60,015 bases of DNA from Acidobacteriota bacterium (GCA_009838525.1 VXRJ01000027.1:30954-90968), one strand, 5' to 3'; shown: positions 26,039 through 34,649, counted from the stretch's first letter. Notes: a model not told the origin generated them from the sequence alone. A program made the numbers and translations.

Positions 26039-27007
26039 ATGCGCAAGCAGACCCGATTCGGACTAACGCTCGTCGCCGCCGGACTCGTCGCCGTTGTCGC
26101 GTTCGCCAGCCTTCCGGCCGCCCAGTCGGGCGACACCTATGTCCCAAAGCGCATCAACAAGGTGATCGAGCTGTTCGAACAGGATCAGCCCGTCTACTAC
26201 ACGCAGGTAAACGGGGGAGGTTACGAAGAGGGCAAGGAGCTGGCCCATACCTGGGCTGACTACATCACCTACAACATGGAGCACAGTCCCTTCAACATGG
26301 ACAACCTCCGCGCCTTCATGCAGGGGCTCGTCGATGGTGGCCCGACGAAGAGCGGCCACCGGACACCGACGGTTGTCGCGGTCCTGCCGTTCGGCGGCAT
26401 CAACGAGCAGGTGATGTGGGGCAACTACTGGATGGTCGAGCAGGTCCTCGGTTCGGGCGTGCATGGCGTGCTGCTTGCCCACGCGCGCACCCCGGAGGTG
26501 GTTCGGGTTCTGGTGCAGTCGTCGCGTTATCCCCACGCGCTGGCCGCCGCCGGCACCGGCGAGGGTCTGCGCGGCAATGGCGGCCAGGGTTTTGCCGCCC
26601 GCATCTGGGGCGTCTCCAACGCTGAGTACCAGCGCCTGGCGGATCCTTGGCCGCTCAACCCGAACGGCGAGATTCTGGTCGGCCTGAAGATCGAGGATCG
26701 CCACGCCCTGGAGAACTCCGAGGCGAGCGTGAGCGTGCCCGGCGTCGGGTTCGCAGAGTGGGGGCCCGGCGACATGTCCATGTCGTACAACGTGAACCGG
26801 GGCGGCGCGGCGATGCCGAGTGTGCTCACCGACGCGCGAGCCCGCGTGTTCGAGGCGACACGCCAGGCCGGCATCCCGTTCCTCAACTCGATGAACGGCG
26901 ACAACATCATCGCGATGCTCGACGAGGGCGTGATGATTGGCTCCAACCCGGGAGCGGACGCCGCCGACCGGGGGAGACGGCACACCAACCGCACGATGCC
27001 TTGGTAA
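26039..27007 (+). CDS. HpcH/HpaI aldolase family protein, exported
   Basis: 322 residues. ATG 26039 follows AGGAGG (26024-26029) at ideal distance. A signal-like leader (FGLTLVAAGLVAVVAFASLP) precedes a HpcH/HpaI (citrate-lyase beta-like) fold with GVHGVLLAHARTPEVVRVLV, EILVGLKIEDRHALEN (metal-binding Glu region) and GPGDMSMS, as in 2-keto-3-deoxy acid aldolases. Cytoplasmic members retro-aldol cleave 2-keto-4-hydroxy acids to pyruvate and an aldehyde with Mg or Mn. An exported version is unusual but such proteins are common in acidobacterial genomes. Substrate unknown. Divergent from the ECF/kinase unit. Confidence 0.85.
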   Translation: MRKQTRFGLTLVAAGLVAVVAFASLPAAQSGDTYVPKRINKVIELFEQDQPVYYTQVNGGGYEEGKELAHTWADYITYNMEHSPFNMDNLRAFMQGLVDGGPTKSGHRTPTVVAVLPFGGINEQVMWGNYWMVEQVLGSGVHGVLLAHARTPEVVRVLVQSSRYPHALAAAGTGEGLRGNGGQGFAARIWGVSNAEYQRLADPWPLNPNGEILVGLKIEDRHALENSEASVSVPGVGFAEWGPGDMSMSYNVNRGGAAMPSVLTDARARVFEATRQAGIPFLNSMNGDNIIAMLDEGVMIGSNPGADAADRGRRHTNRTMPW

Positions 27008-27198
27008 GGGCTCGAACGTTCTCCCGTCGTGCGCACTGAGGCCTCGCCGTCCGGACGGTAGGCGTCTCAGCATCCTTTCGGCAAACCGAAGCTACGTGTG
27101 TTCCCTGGCAGCCAGTGATGAATGCGCGGGGCTCAACACAGGCCGCTGGTCCGTACGGAGGTTTATTATATGAGTGTATAACAGTCATATTTTCTTAC

Positions 27199-27227
27199 TT
27201 GACAGAAGGCATATACCGTGCGATCAT
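27199..27227 (+). promoter_or_regulatory. putative hsp20 promoter
   Basis: A consensus -35 TTGACA (27199-27204) is followed after 17 bases by GATCAT (27222-27227; four of six). It lies in an AT-rich island (27160-27215) that also holds an inverted repeat TTATA...TATAA (27166-27181). No CIRCE element is present. Confidence 0.45.
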
Positions 27228-27247
27228 CGTCTCGACATCGAAAACCA

Positions 27248-27266
27248 AGCCGGGATGGACCCGGCT
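27248..27266 (+). promoter_or_regulatory. hairpin in hsp20 leader
   Basis: AGCCGGG (27248-27254) and CCCGGCT (27260-27266) form a perfect 7-bp stem with a 5-base loop, eight bases upstream of the GAGGAGGAG ribosome site (27275-27283). It could influence hsp20 translation; it does not itself cover the ribosome site. Confidence 0.4.
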
Positions 27267-27287
27267 GAATGGACGAGGAGGAGAAAG

Positions 27288-27746
27288 ATGTTGAGCATGA
27301 CTCGCTGGAACCCGTTCGTTGAACTGAACAGCCTGCATCGCGAGATGGACCGTGTGTTCGGGCGCTTCGTTGCCGACGAGGAGCCGGACGTTGGGAGGTC
27401 TCAGTGGGTGCCGGCTACCGAGATCAGCGCCGGCCAGGATGGCTGGACGCTGCGGATGGCGCTGCCAGGGATCGACCCGAACGCGGTCCAGGTCGACCTC
27501 CACGGGAGTACCCTGACGATCACGGGGGAGCGTACCCGTTCGGAGGGGGACGGGCAGCGCACGTCCGAGTTCCACTACGGCCGCTTCGAGCGGTCGTTCA
27601 CGCTGCCGGCCAACGTCGATGCGGAGAGTGTGAGCGCGGACTTCACGCACGGGATGCTGGCGCTGACGCTTCCGTTGGCGGAGGCCGCGAAGCCGCGGCG
27701 GATCTCGATCAACGGCGCTGCGGAAAAGACGGTCGACGCCGCCTGA
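27288..27746 (+). CDS. Hsp20/alpha-crystallin small heat-shock protein
   Basis: 152 residues: short N-terminal arm (MTRWNPFVELNSLHREMDRVFG), an alpha-crystallin domain (about 40-135) with GWTLRMALPGIDPNAVQVDL and GMLALTLPLAEAAKPRRISI, and a short tail. It is an ATP-independent holdase that binds unfolding proteins in the cytoplasm. GAGGAGGAG lies five bases before ATG 27288; ATG 27297 is an alternative. An AT-rich promoter region and a leader hairpin precede it, and a strong hairpin follows the stop. Confidence 0.95.
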   Translation: MLSMTRWNPFVELNSLHREMDRVFGRFVADEEPDVGRSQWVPATEISAGQDGWTLRMALPGIDPNAVQVDLHGSTLTITGERTRSEGDGQRTSEFHYGRFERSFTLPANVDAESVSADFTHGMLALTLPLAEAAKPRRISINGAAEKTVDAA

Positions 27747-27793
27747 TGGCGCAGACAGCCGCCTGCGCGCCGCGTCGGGACGCAAGGGTCGGC

Positions 27794-27835
27794 GGGGGAA
27801 CGGGGTGGGCCTCGCGCGCGCCGTCCCGTTCCCCC
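27794..27835. terminator. strong hairpin, bidirectional terminator candidate
   Basis: GGGGGAACGGG (27794-27804) pairs perfectly over 11 bases with CCCGTTCCCCC (27825-27835). It lies between the convergent hsp20 and small charged protein genes. There is no U-tract on either strand, so it may stop transcription with a factor or protect 3' ends. Confidence 0.6.
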
Positions 27836-27884
27836 AGCGCAATCCCGAGGGGGAGTCGGACGCACGCGGTGACGGGCCGCTGCC

Positions 27885-28145
27885 CTACTTTGCTTTGGCG
27901 GCTGCCTTCTCGGCCTCTTCCGCGGCGCGCTTTTCTTCTTCGAAGAACTCGCGTTGCCAGTCCGGCATTTCCTGAGGACCGGGGACCATGCCCTCGAGGT
28001 CCGGATCGCGGTCGGCGGGACGCGGCGCCGCTTCCTGCCGGCGCAGTTTGGCTTCGGCTCGCCGCTCGGCCTTCATGCGCGCCTTTTCCTGCCTGGCGCG
28101 TTCCCGCTGTCGCTTCGTCTGGGTGGGACGACCTCTGTTTGCCAT
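27885..28145 (-). CDS. small highly charged protein
   Basis: 86 residues. The N-terminal half is strongly basic (MANRGRPTQTKRQRERARQE and more Lys/Arg), a central PDLEGMVPGPQEMPDWQREF segment follows, and the tail is Glu/Ala/Lys coiled-coil-like. An AGGAGG site directly precedes the ATG, so it is expressed. The basic part could contact RNA or ribosomes, but no known domain is evident. It is the last gene of the leftward run after the GMC genes or has its own promoter within the 90-base gap. Confidence 0.75.
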   Translation of the reverse strand: MANRGRPTQTKRQRERARQEKARMKAERRAEAKLRRQEAAPRPADRDPDLEGMVPGPQEMPDWQREFFEEEKRAAEEAEKAAAKAK

Positions 28146-28234
28146 ATGCCTCCTTCGAAGCCGGAAAAGGGGCGGGCGCGCGCAGCGCCCAAACTGGGAC
28201 TCTCAGTTTACCAGAGAGCCGGAAGCGCGGTGTG

Positions 28235-28852
28235 TCAGAGGCCGAGTTCGTCCGCGCGACGGTTGACGAAGGCAATCGTCTCGGCGGGCGTTTCGTACGC
28301 GCTGAGCGCCCGGTTGCCCCGGTACCCGATATCGGCAATGCCGATCGGGGACGTGTAGTACGCGTCGACCGTCATCCGGCGGATCCAATCGAAGAAGCGG
28401 ACGCCGTCGCGCCACCCGCGCGGCGTATCGCCGCGCTCGGCCGCCACCAGCCGATCCAGCAAGCCGGTCTGCTGGGACGCATCTGCCTCGATGAACGTCC
28501 CACCGTGGTCGTCGCGCATTTGTTCGTCGATCCAGGCCAGGCCTTCAGCGTAGATCGTGAGAAGTCGCTCGTTCTGACTGCAAAGAAGGTCGATGAACTC
28601 CGGCGCTCCGGCATCGACGCCATTCCCTCCGCCAGCATCCGCCGGGACGATCAACTCAGCCAGCCGCATCACGGTCCCGTACTGGTGAGCGTCAAGCGCC
28701 TGGGGCGTGTACCCGCCGGGCTGTGCGCGCGCCTCGCCGGCTAGACCGTGCACGACCCGTGCGGCTTCGAGGTTGAACGCGCCGGCGCCCGCCGCAGTGA
28801 AGGCGAGCGCCAATTGCCGCAGGACGTCGCGTCGCGTCGGCTTGTCGCCCAC
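28235..28852 (-). CDS. gluconate 2-dehydrogenase subunit 3-like protein, Tat-exported
   Basis: 205 residues from GTG 28852, four bases after the GMC stop; an ATG at 28882 would overlap that gene. The Tat signal PTRRDVLRQLALAF is near the start. The rest is the helical subunit-3 fold (LAELIVPADAGGGNGVDAGAPEFIDLL, ...WRDGVRFFDWIRRMTVDAYYTSPIG). In characterised dehydrogenases the small Tat subunit carries the flavoprotein across the membrane. The order GMC then subunit 3 fits this. No cytochrome c subunit follows. Confidence 0.88.
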   Translation of the reverse strand: MGDKPTRRDVLRQLALAFTAAGAGAFNLEAARVVHGLAGEARAQPGGYTPQALDAHQYGTVMRLAELIVPADAGGGNGVDAGAPEFIDLLCSQNERLLTIYAEGLAWIDEQMRDDHGGTFIEADASQQTGLLDRLVAAERGDTPRGWRDGVRFFDWIRRMTVDAYYTSPIGIADIGYRGNRALSAYETPAETIAFVNRRADELGL

Positions 28853-28856
28853 CCCT

Positions 28857-30569
28857 CTAAATCTCCCCGCTCCGCATCGCATCGGCCAGATAGTCGGACG
28901 CCCTCCAGGTGAGTGCGTTGATCGTCAACGTCGGGTTCTTGTCCGGGTTGCTGACGAAGCTGCCGGCGTCGCAGACAAAGAGGTTGGGCACATCATGAGC
29001 CTGGCAGAAGCTGTTGAGCGCCGAAGTTTGACGGTTGTCGCCCATCCGTACCGTGCCTACCTCGTGGATGATGCTGCCGCCGATCGAGATTCCTGCCGCG
29101 TCCCGCTGCCCCGGTGGGTTGGGCTCGCCCCCCATCAGGTGGAACAACTCGGCAAACGTCTCGCGCATGTGCCGCGCCTGCCGCCGCTCGTAGTCGCTCC
29201 ACTGGAAGTGGAAACGGAGCACCGGAATCCCCCAGCGGTCCACCACGTCGGGGTCGGGCTCGCACCAGCTCCGCTCGTTGGGGATCATTTCGCCGCGGCC
29301 GGCGAACGACAGAGTTGTTCCGTAATCGCGGCGCGCCTCCTCCTTGATCGCCACGCCGTAGCCGCCGCGCCGGGCCGCACCGCCGAAGGCGCCGACGCCG
29401 GGCATCTGATAGCCGCCTCCGATCTCGATGTGATAGCCCCGCGGGAACCCGAGCGCCTCCTGCGTTTCCCAGCCCCACCACGGCATGTAGAGATGTGCGC
29501 CGCCGGCGCCGTCGCTGTTGTACCGGGGCATTCCCTCCAGCGCCGGAACGTGGCCGCTGATGTCGAAGCCGACCGTGTCCATCAGATAGCGGCCGACCAC
29601 GCCCGAGCCGTTGGCGACGCCGTCCCGATGCTCCGCGGTCTTGGAGTTGAGCAGCAGCCGGGCCGATTCGCAGGCGCTCGCGGCAACCACCAGGACGCGG
29701 CAGCGGATCCTCCGCTCTTCCCCTGTTCGCTTGTCGATGTAGAGGACACCGTCGACTTTGCCGTCGGGTGCAGTCGTGACTGCGCGTGCCATGGCGAGAT
29801 CGATCACCGTCAGGCGCCCGGTCTCCATCGCGGGGAAGATCTGGGTCTGGCTGGCGGAGTAGTTCGAGCCGCTCAGGCAGCCGCGCCCGCACTGCCCGCA
29901 GTAGTGGCAGGCCGGACGTCCGTTGATGGGCCGCGTGATCACCGCGCGCCGGTTCGGTATGCACGGAATGCGCATGCGCTGGCTGGCGCGCTGAATCAAC
30001 AGTTCGTGTGCCTTCGGCGGCGGTGGCTCGTGGAACACCCCATCCGGTGCGCTTCGAATCCCCTCATGGCTGCCGACGACGCCGATGAACGCCTCGGCGC
30101 GATCGTAGTACGGAGCCAGATCCTCGTACCGGATCGGCCAGTTCCAGCCCAGCCCATCACGGTCGCGCGGGAAGAAGTCGTAGTCGGAGAAACGGAACGA
30201 CATCCGCCCGTAGTGGTTGGTCCGGCCGCCGACGATTCGGGAACGGAACCACCAGAAGTCGTCGGTGTCGTTGGCGACGGTGTAGGGCTCGCCGTCGAGT
30301 TCCCAGCCGCCGCTCGTGGTGGTGAAGAAACCGAACGACTTCCCCTCGCCGAAGTAGGCTGCGCCTCCTTCCTCGGCGCCACGGTGGCCGTAGTCGTACG
30401 GCCAGTGGTGTTCCTTGAACTCTGCCTGGGGATCGAGCATCGGCCCCGCTTCGAGGAGCGTGACGCGGATGCCGGCGCGGGTCAGAACGTGCGCCGCGGT
30501 CGCGCCACCGGCGCCGGAGCCGATGACGACGACGTCATGGATTTCAGTGCGTGGTTGAATGGCGGCCAT
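28857..30569 (-). CDS. GMC family FAD oxidoreductase (gluconate dehydrogenase large subunit type)
   Basis: 570 residues. FAD-binding GSGAGG (about 18-23) opens the protein; a cysteine-rich patch CHYCGQCGRGCLSG (about 222-235) resembles the iron-sulfur-like motif of fructose/gluconate dehydrogenases; the C-terminal GMC domain ends NPTLTINALTWRASDYLADAM. There is no signal peptide, so export is expected by association with the Tat subunit encoded downstream. It oxidises an alcohol or sugar and passes electrons to a quinone or cytochrome acceptor that is not encoded here. Substrate unknown. Confidence 0.92.
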   Translation of the reverse strand: MAAIQPRTEIHDVVVIGSGAGGATAAHVLTRAGIRVTLLEAGPMLDPQAEFKEHHWPYDYGHRGAEEGGAAYFGEGKSFGFFTTTSGGWELDGEPYTVANDTDDFWWFRSRIVGGRTNHYGRMSFRFSDYDFFPRDRDGLGWNWPIRYEDLAPYYDRAEAFIGVVGSHEGIRSAPDGVFHEPPPPKAHELLIQRASQRMRIPCIPNRRAVITRPINGRPACHYCGQCGRGCLSGSNYSASQTQIFPAMETGRLTVIDLAMARAVTTAPDGKVDGVLYIDKRTGEERRIRCRVLVVAASACESARLLLNSKTAEHRDGVANGSGVVGRYLMDTVGFDISGHVPALEGMPRYNSDGAGGAHLYMPWWGWETQEALGFPRGYHIEIGGGYQMPGVGAFGGAARRGGYGVAIKEEARRDYGTTLSFAGRGEMIPNERSWCEPDPDVVDRWGIPVLRFHFQWSDYERRQARHMRETFAELFHLMGGEPNPPGQRDAAGISIGGSIIHEVGTVRMGDNRQTSALNSFCQAHDVPNLFVCDAGSFVSNPDKNPTLTINALTWRASDYLADAMRSGEI

Positions 30570-30614
30570 CGTCGTTCGATTCTACGACTGACGACGTCCG
30601 CACGCGCGGCCGGC

Positions 30615-30926
30615 TTACCAGCGAGGTTCGCGGCGGCCGCCGCGGAAGTCTTCACCCGGCGGAGCTGCGGGCCGCGGCTCACGAGGACGTGCCTCGTTGA
30701 CAGTCAACCGCCTACCCTGAAACTCGTTCTGATCGAGCTGTTCAATCGCCTTCGTTGCGTCGGCCTGGTTCGCCATTTCGACGAATGCGAAACCGCGCGG
30801 TCTCCCGGTCGCGCGGTCATTCACGATGTAGACCGACTGAATCGCCCCGAACTGGCCGAACAGTTCGCGAAGGTCGTCCTCGCCTGCCGAGAATGGAATG
30901 TTTCCGACGTACAAACGCTGACCCAT
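30615..30926 (-). CDS. RRM-type RNA-binding protein
   Basis: 103 residues: one RNA recognition motif with RNP2 LYVGNI (5-10) and RNP1 RGFAFVEM (44-51), then a short Arg/Gly/Pro tail (DFRGGRREPRW). Bacterial single-RRM proteins of this length bind single-stranded RNA and are often induced by cold. An AAGGAG site precedes the ATG. The preceding 230 bases are non-coding and include CACGTGACGTGAC direct repeats on its strand. It is followed after 45 bases by the GMC gene but is functionally unrelated. Confidence 0.95.
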   Translation of the reverse strand: MGQRLYVGNIPFSAGEDDLRELFGQFGAIQSVYIVNDRATGRPRGFAFVEMANQADATKAIEQLDQNEFQGRRLTVNEARPREPRPAAPPGEDFRGGRREPRW

Positions 30927-31158
30927 CCGTCACTCCTTGCCTTGACCTGTGTCACGTCACGTGGTTACCGGTATCGGGAAGCGCATCGCCGCGGGATCAG
31001 CCGAAGAAGGGAAGGCGAACTCGATGGGTCTCGTCTGCTCTCGATCTCGGTTGAAGCGAGCGGTCGCAACCGTCGTCCGACTCAGCCTACTCCCTGTTGG
31101 GGGAGAAAGCAACGGCCCCGTTGCCATCCGGAAGGCAAGAGGTTACGCTGCTGGCACG

Positions 31159-31578
31159 ATGCAAGGATCCGGCCGGACCTGTCGGAACGTCCCCGGCAGG
31201 TCCGGCAGCGCGGCCCGCCGTCTGGTTTCGGCCGCCATAGCCCTCCTGCTCGTTCCGGCTTTTCTCGGCACGCGCGCGACCGCGGTGCAAGTGGACATAA
31301 CCGGCACCTGGGACTTCGTCGTCGAACTGGACATCGGTGGCGGCGAGCCGGTCTTCGTCTTCGAGCAGGACGGTGAAGAGTTGACCGGCACCTACCAGGG
31401 TACGTTCGGCACGGCGGATGTCACCGGCACCGTAACCGGGAACCGGATCGAGTTTCGCTTCGGCGGCGAGGCGGCCCGGGCGGTCTACGTCGGGACGGTA
31501 GACGGTGACACGATGCAAGGGACCTGCGATTACGGCGGCGTCGGCGAAGGAACCTGGGAAGCGAAACGCCGTCCGTAA
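31159..31578 (+). CDS. small secreted beta-sheet protein of unknown function
   Basis: 139 residues from ATG 31159 (no family-like sequence lies upstream in frame). Signal peptide with core LVSAAIALLLVPAFLGTRATA. The mature part is a short run of beta hairpins: ITGTWDFVVELDIGGGEPVF, FEQDGEELTGTYQGTFGTAD, TGTVTGNRIEFRF. This GTW..L.G pattern recurs in exported acidobacterial proteins, often attached to other domains. A lipocalin-like or adhesive fold is possible. No partner is evident. Confidence 0.65.
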   Translation: MQGSGRTCRNVPGRSGSAARRLVSAAIALLLVPAFLGTRATAVQVDITGTWDFVVELDIGGGEPVFVFEQDGEELTGTYQGTFGTADVTGTVTGNRIEFRFGGEAARAVYVGTVDGDTMQGTCDYGGVGEGTWEAKRRP

Positions 31579-31631
31579 CGCAGCAGTCAAGCGGTAGCGA
31601 GACTTCCAACACGTTCGCCAGGGCGCGCGCG

Positions 31632-32117
31632 TCAGGTTGCCGGGCCCAGGCCCACGGCGCGCCGCCAGGCGGCGATCTGCCCCAGGTGACTCGCTTCGTG
31701 CGACGTCATCAGGAACGCGGCGAAGTCACCAATAGTCGGGAAGCGTGTCCGGATCTTTTCGTTCGGAAACGGCTGCTCGAAGACCGATGGATCGGCGCCG
31801 GCGGCCGCCTGCGCCGCGAGTTCGTGCTGCGCCGTCAACTGCGCCAGTATCTCCTCCTTCGACGGATAGTCGGCCGCGTCGCTGCTCGGCGTGCCGCCGG
31901 TCGGAAAGTGATCGTTCCACCCGTCGGGCAACGTTGAGTCAGCGCCCAGCGTTACCGCCAGGTGGTGCGCAACGAAGGCGAGGTGTCCAAGCGTCCAGGC
32001 GGGGTGGTTTACCACCCCCTCCGCCTGCTGCACCATCTGCGCGTCGGACAGATCGGCGACGAGCGTCCGGGCGCGATCGAGATTGAACTGGTAGACGAAG
32101 AGGAGGTGCTGAATCAT
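31632..32117 (-). CDS. DinB-like putative metal-dependent protein
   Basis: 161 residues of the four-helix DinB/YfiT fold. Metal-ligand histidines are in TLGHLAFVAHHLA (about 42-54) and SHEASHLGQIAAWRRA (about 139-154). The fold is used by metal-dependent thiol-S-transferases and stress proteins; the reaction here is unknown. Start ATG 32117 is chosen; the frame is open farther upstream but would run into the next gene. It diverges from the MDR gene by about 40 bases. Confidence 0.88.
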   Translation of the reverse strand: MIQHLLFVYQFNLDRARTLVADLSDAQMVQQAEGVVNHPAWTLGHLAFVAHHLAVTLGADSTLPDGWNDHFPTGGTPSSDAADYPSKEEILAQLTAQHELAAQAAAGADPSVFEQPFPNEKIRTRFPTIGDFAAFLMTSHEASHLGQIAAWRRAVGLGPAT

Positions 32118-32155
32118 CGGCGCAGTATACTGCCCGACCGACTCAAGCCACGCCG

Positions 32156-33190
32156 ATGACTTCAATCGTCAACCGCCAGGTATGTCTTGCCGCCCATCCG
32201 AGCGGATTCCCGCGCGAGTCGGATTTCCGCGTCGCCGACGGCCCGGTCCCGGAACCGGGCGCCGGCCAGATGCTGTGCAGGACGATCTATCTGTCGCTCG
32301 ATCCGTACATGCGCGGCCGGATGAACCCGGGACCGTCATACGCCCCCGGGGTAGGGCTCGGGGAGGTCATGGTGGGAGGAACCGTTTCACAAGTGGTTCA
32401 CTCCAACCTCGACGGCTACGTGCCGGGCGACATCGTCCTGAACGGGAACGGCTGGCAGCAGTTCGGGCTCTCGGACGGCACCGGGGTGCGGAAGCTCGAC
32501 CCGGCCGCGGCGCCGACCTCGACCGCGCTCGGCGTCCTCGGAATGCCCGGCATGACGGCGTACGTCGGTCTGCTCGACCACGGCAGGCCGCGGCCGGGGG
32601 AAACGGTTGTGGTTTCGGCCGCTTCCGGTGCGGTCGGCGCGGTCGTGGGGCAGATCGCGCGAATCAGGGGATGCCGCGTCGTTGGTATCGCGGGCGCGCA
32701 GGAGAAATGCGAGTACGTCGTCAACGAACTCGGTTTCGACGCGTGCGTGAGTCACCGGGGCGATGACCTGTCCGGTGCGTTGCGGGCGGCATGTCCCGAC
32801 GGTATCGACGTCTACTTCGAGAACGTCGGGGGCAAGGTGTTCGAAGCGGTGTTGCCGCTGCTCAATACGTTTGCGCGTGTCCCCGTCTGCGGCCGGATCG
32901 CCAACTACAACCTGTCGGCTCCACCCCCCGGTCCGGATGGCGTCCCCAAGCTGATGGGGCTGACGCTGGTTCGCCGGATTACTTTCCGGGGGTTCATTGT
33001 TTTCGACCACCGCGATCGCGAGCCGGACTTCCTGCGCGACGTCTCCGGTTGGTTGCGCGAGGGGCGGATTCGCTACCGTGAGGACATTGTCGACGGGATT
33101 GACCACGCGATAAACGCCTTCCTCGGTCTGCTTGAAGGCAAGAACTTCGGCAAGCTGCTGGTTCGGGTGGCCGAAGACCCGACGCGGTAG
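32156..33190 (+). CDS. NADP-dependent medium-chain reductase (LTB4 dehydrogenase/CurA type)
   Basis: 344 residues. Zinc-free MDR family: N-terminal RQVCLAAHPSGFPRESDFRV, LDPYMRGRMN (CurA/prostaglandin reductase signature), nucleotide-binding SAASGAVGAVVGQIARIRG (about 158-176), YFENVGGKVFEAVLPLLN, and the closing NFGKLLVRV. Members reduce the double bond of alpha,beta-unsaturated aldehydes or ketones with NADPH in the cytoplasm. The exact substrate cannot be told. The carrier gene follows after 25 bases. Confidence 0.93.
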   Translation: MTSIVNRQVCLAAHPSGFPRESDFRVADGPVPEPGAGQMLCRTIYLSLDPYMRGRMNPGPSYAPGVGLGEVMVGGTVSQVVHSNLDGYVPGDIVLNGNGWQQFGLSDGTGVRKLDPAAAPTSTALGVLGMPGMTAYVGLLDHGRPRPGETVVVSAASGAVGAVVGQIARIRGCRVVGIAGAQEKCEYVVNELGFDACVSHRGDDLSGALRAACPDGIDVYFENVGGKVFEAVLPLLNTFARVPVCGRIANYNLSAPPPGPDGVPKLMGLTLVRRITFRGFIVFDHRDREPDFLRDVSGWLREGRIRYREDIVDGIDHAINAFLGLLEGKNFGKLLVRVAEDPTR

Positions 33191-33215
33191 GTCCAGCACA
33201 CCACGGGCTGCTAGG

Positions 33216-34568
33216 GTGCGCCGGTTTCCCGATTCCCTCGTCCTGATACTTGCCCTCATCCTGCTGGCCCAGGTGGCGGGTTGGGTCCTTCCGGCGGGGG
33301 AGTTCGAACGCGAGGGCCAGCGGGTTGTCGCGGGCACCTACCATGCGGTCGAGGCCGAGCCCCTCCCGCCCCTCGCGTTCCTGACGTCGATTCCGGCGGG
33401 GCTGGGCGCGGCGCAGGAGATCATCTTCTTCGTCTTCCTGGTGGGTGGCGTGATCGGAGTCGTCCGCGCGACCGGCGCCATCGACGCGGCGATCGGCGCG
33501 GCGATTGTCCGGCTCGGCGGGCGGCCGGCGTGGCTGATAGGCGGTGCGGTCGGCCTGTTTGCCCTCGGCTCTTCCACCATCGGGATGGCCGAGGAGTACA
33601 TGCCGTTCGTCCCGATCCTGGTGACGATGTGCCTGGCCCTTCGACTGGACGCGATAGTTGCGGTTGGCATCATCTACGTCGGCGCCGGAGTCGGCTATGC
33701 CTGCGCCGCTTTCAATCCGTTCACCGTATTGATCGCGCAGGACATAGCTGGAGTGACGCTCACGTCGGGGCAAGCCCCGCGCTGGGCGCTCCTGCTGGTC
33801 TGCGGCGCGGTCGGCGTCCATCACATCATGCGCTACGCCGCGCGCGTCCGGGCGGAACCGGCGGCCAGCCTGGTGCGAGGGGTCGACTATTCCGACGGTT
33901 TCGCGCTACCGGAAGATCAGCGCTTCACGGCGCGTCGCCGGGCGGTGCTCGCGATACTCGCCGGCGGTATCGGGCTCTTCGTCTGGGGCGTGGCGGCGCG
34001 CGGCTGGTATCTCACGGAACTCTCCGCGGTTTTTCTGGCCATCGGCCTGATCTGCGCGGCGGTCGCCGGTGTCGCGCCGAATCGTGCGGCGCGTGCGTTT
34101 CTTGGTGGCGCGTCCGAAATGACGGCAACCGCACTCCTGATCGGTTTCGCACGCACCATTGAAGTGGTGCTGTCCGACGCGCGCGTAATCGACACCATCG
34201 TCTACGGGTTGGCGGAGCCGCTCGCCGCCCTCCCGTCGCACGCCGCCGCACTCGGCATGCTGGCTGTCCAGACGACGGCAAACTTCTTCATTCCGTCCGG
34301 CTCGGGCCAGGCCTACGTGACCATGCCGATCATGGCGCCGCTCGCCGATCTGACCGGCGTGACGCGGCAGACGGCGGTCCTGGCATTCCAGTTCGGTGAC
34401 GGTTTCACCAACATGCTGATTCCGACCAATGCGCTGCTGATGGGAATGCTCGCCCTTGGCCGGATCCCGTACCAGCGCTGGCTCGCGTTCGTGGCGCCGC
34501 TGCTCGTCAAGCTCTATCTGGTTGCCGCCGTCGCGCTCGTCGTGGCGGTTCAGTTCGGCTACGACTAG
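33216..34568 (+). CDS. YfcC/DcuC-type anion carrier (PF03606-like)
   Basis: 450 residues with about 12 membrane helices, starting at GTG 33216 (VRRFPDSLVLILALILL). Family features: WVLPAGEFER, AAFNPFTVLIAQDIAG (hairpin loop), and NFFIPSGSGQAYVTMPIM near the end. This matches C4-dicarboxylate/basic amino acid carriers of the YfcC/ArcD-like group in the inner membrane. The substrate is not predictable; the neighbours (MDR reductase before, TlpA-like after) do not settle it. Confidence 0.88.
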   Translation: MRRFPDSLVLILALILLAQVAGWVLPAGEFEREGQRVVAGTYHAVEAEPLPPLAFLTSIPAGLGAAQEIIFFVFLVGGVIGVVRATGAIDAAIGAAIVRLGGRPAWLIGGAVGLFALGSSTIGMAEEYMPFVPILVTMCLALRLDAIVAVGIIYVGAGVGYACAAFNPFTVLIAQDIAGVTLTSGQAPRWALLLVCGAVGVHHIMRYAARVRAEPAASLVRGVDYSDGFALPEDQRFTARRRAVLAILAGGIGLFVWGVAARGWYLTELSAVFLAIGLICAAVAGVAPNRAARAFLGGASEMTATALLIGFARTIEVVLSDARVIDTIVYGLAEPLAALPSHAAALGMLAVQTTANFFIPSGSGQAYVTMPIMAPLADLTGVTRQTAVLAFQFGDGFTNMLIPTNALLMGMLALGRIPYQRWLAFVAPLLVKLYLVAAVALVVAVQFGYD

Positions 34569-34649
34569 TCTGGCTACAATGAGAGCGTCTGCCGGCGTTC
34601 CCACGTCGGTGGGCGTCAATCAGAGTCGGCCATCTATATAGAGGAAGCC

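Noticed and set aside
27160-27230. CIRCE or classic sigma-32 element before hsp20
   Set aside because: No TTAGCACTC-N9-GAGTGCTAA and no CCCATNT box; only a sigma-70-like -35 and a weak -10 are visible.
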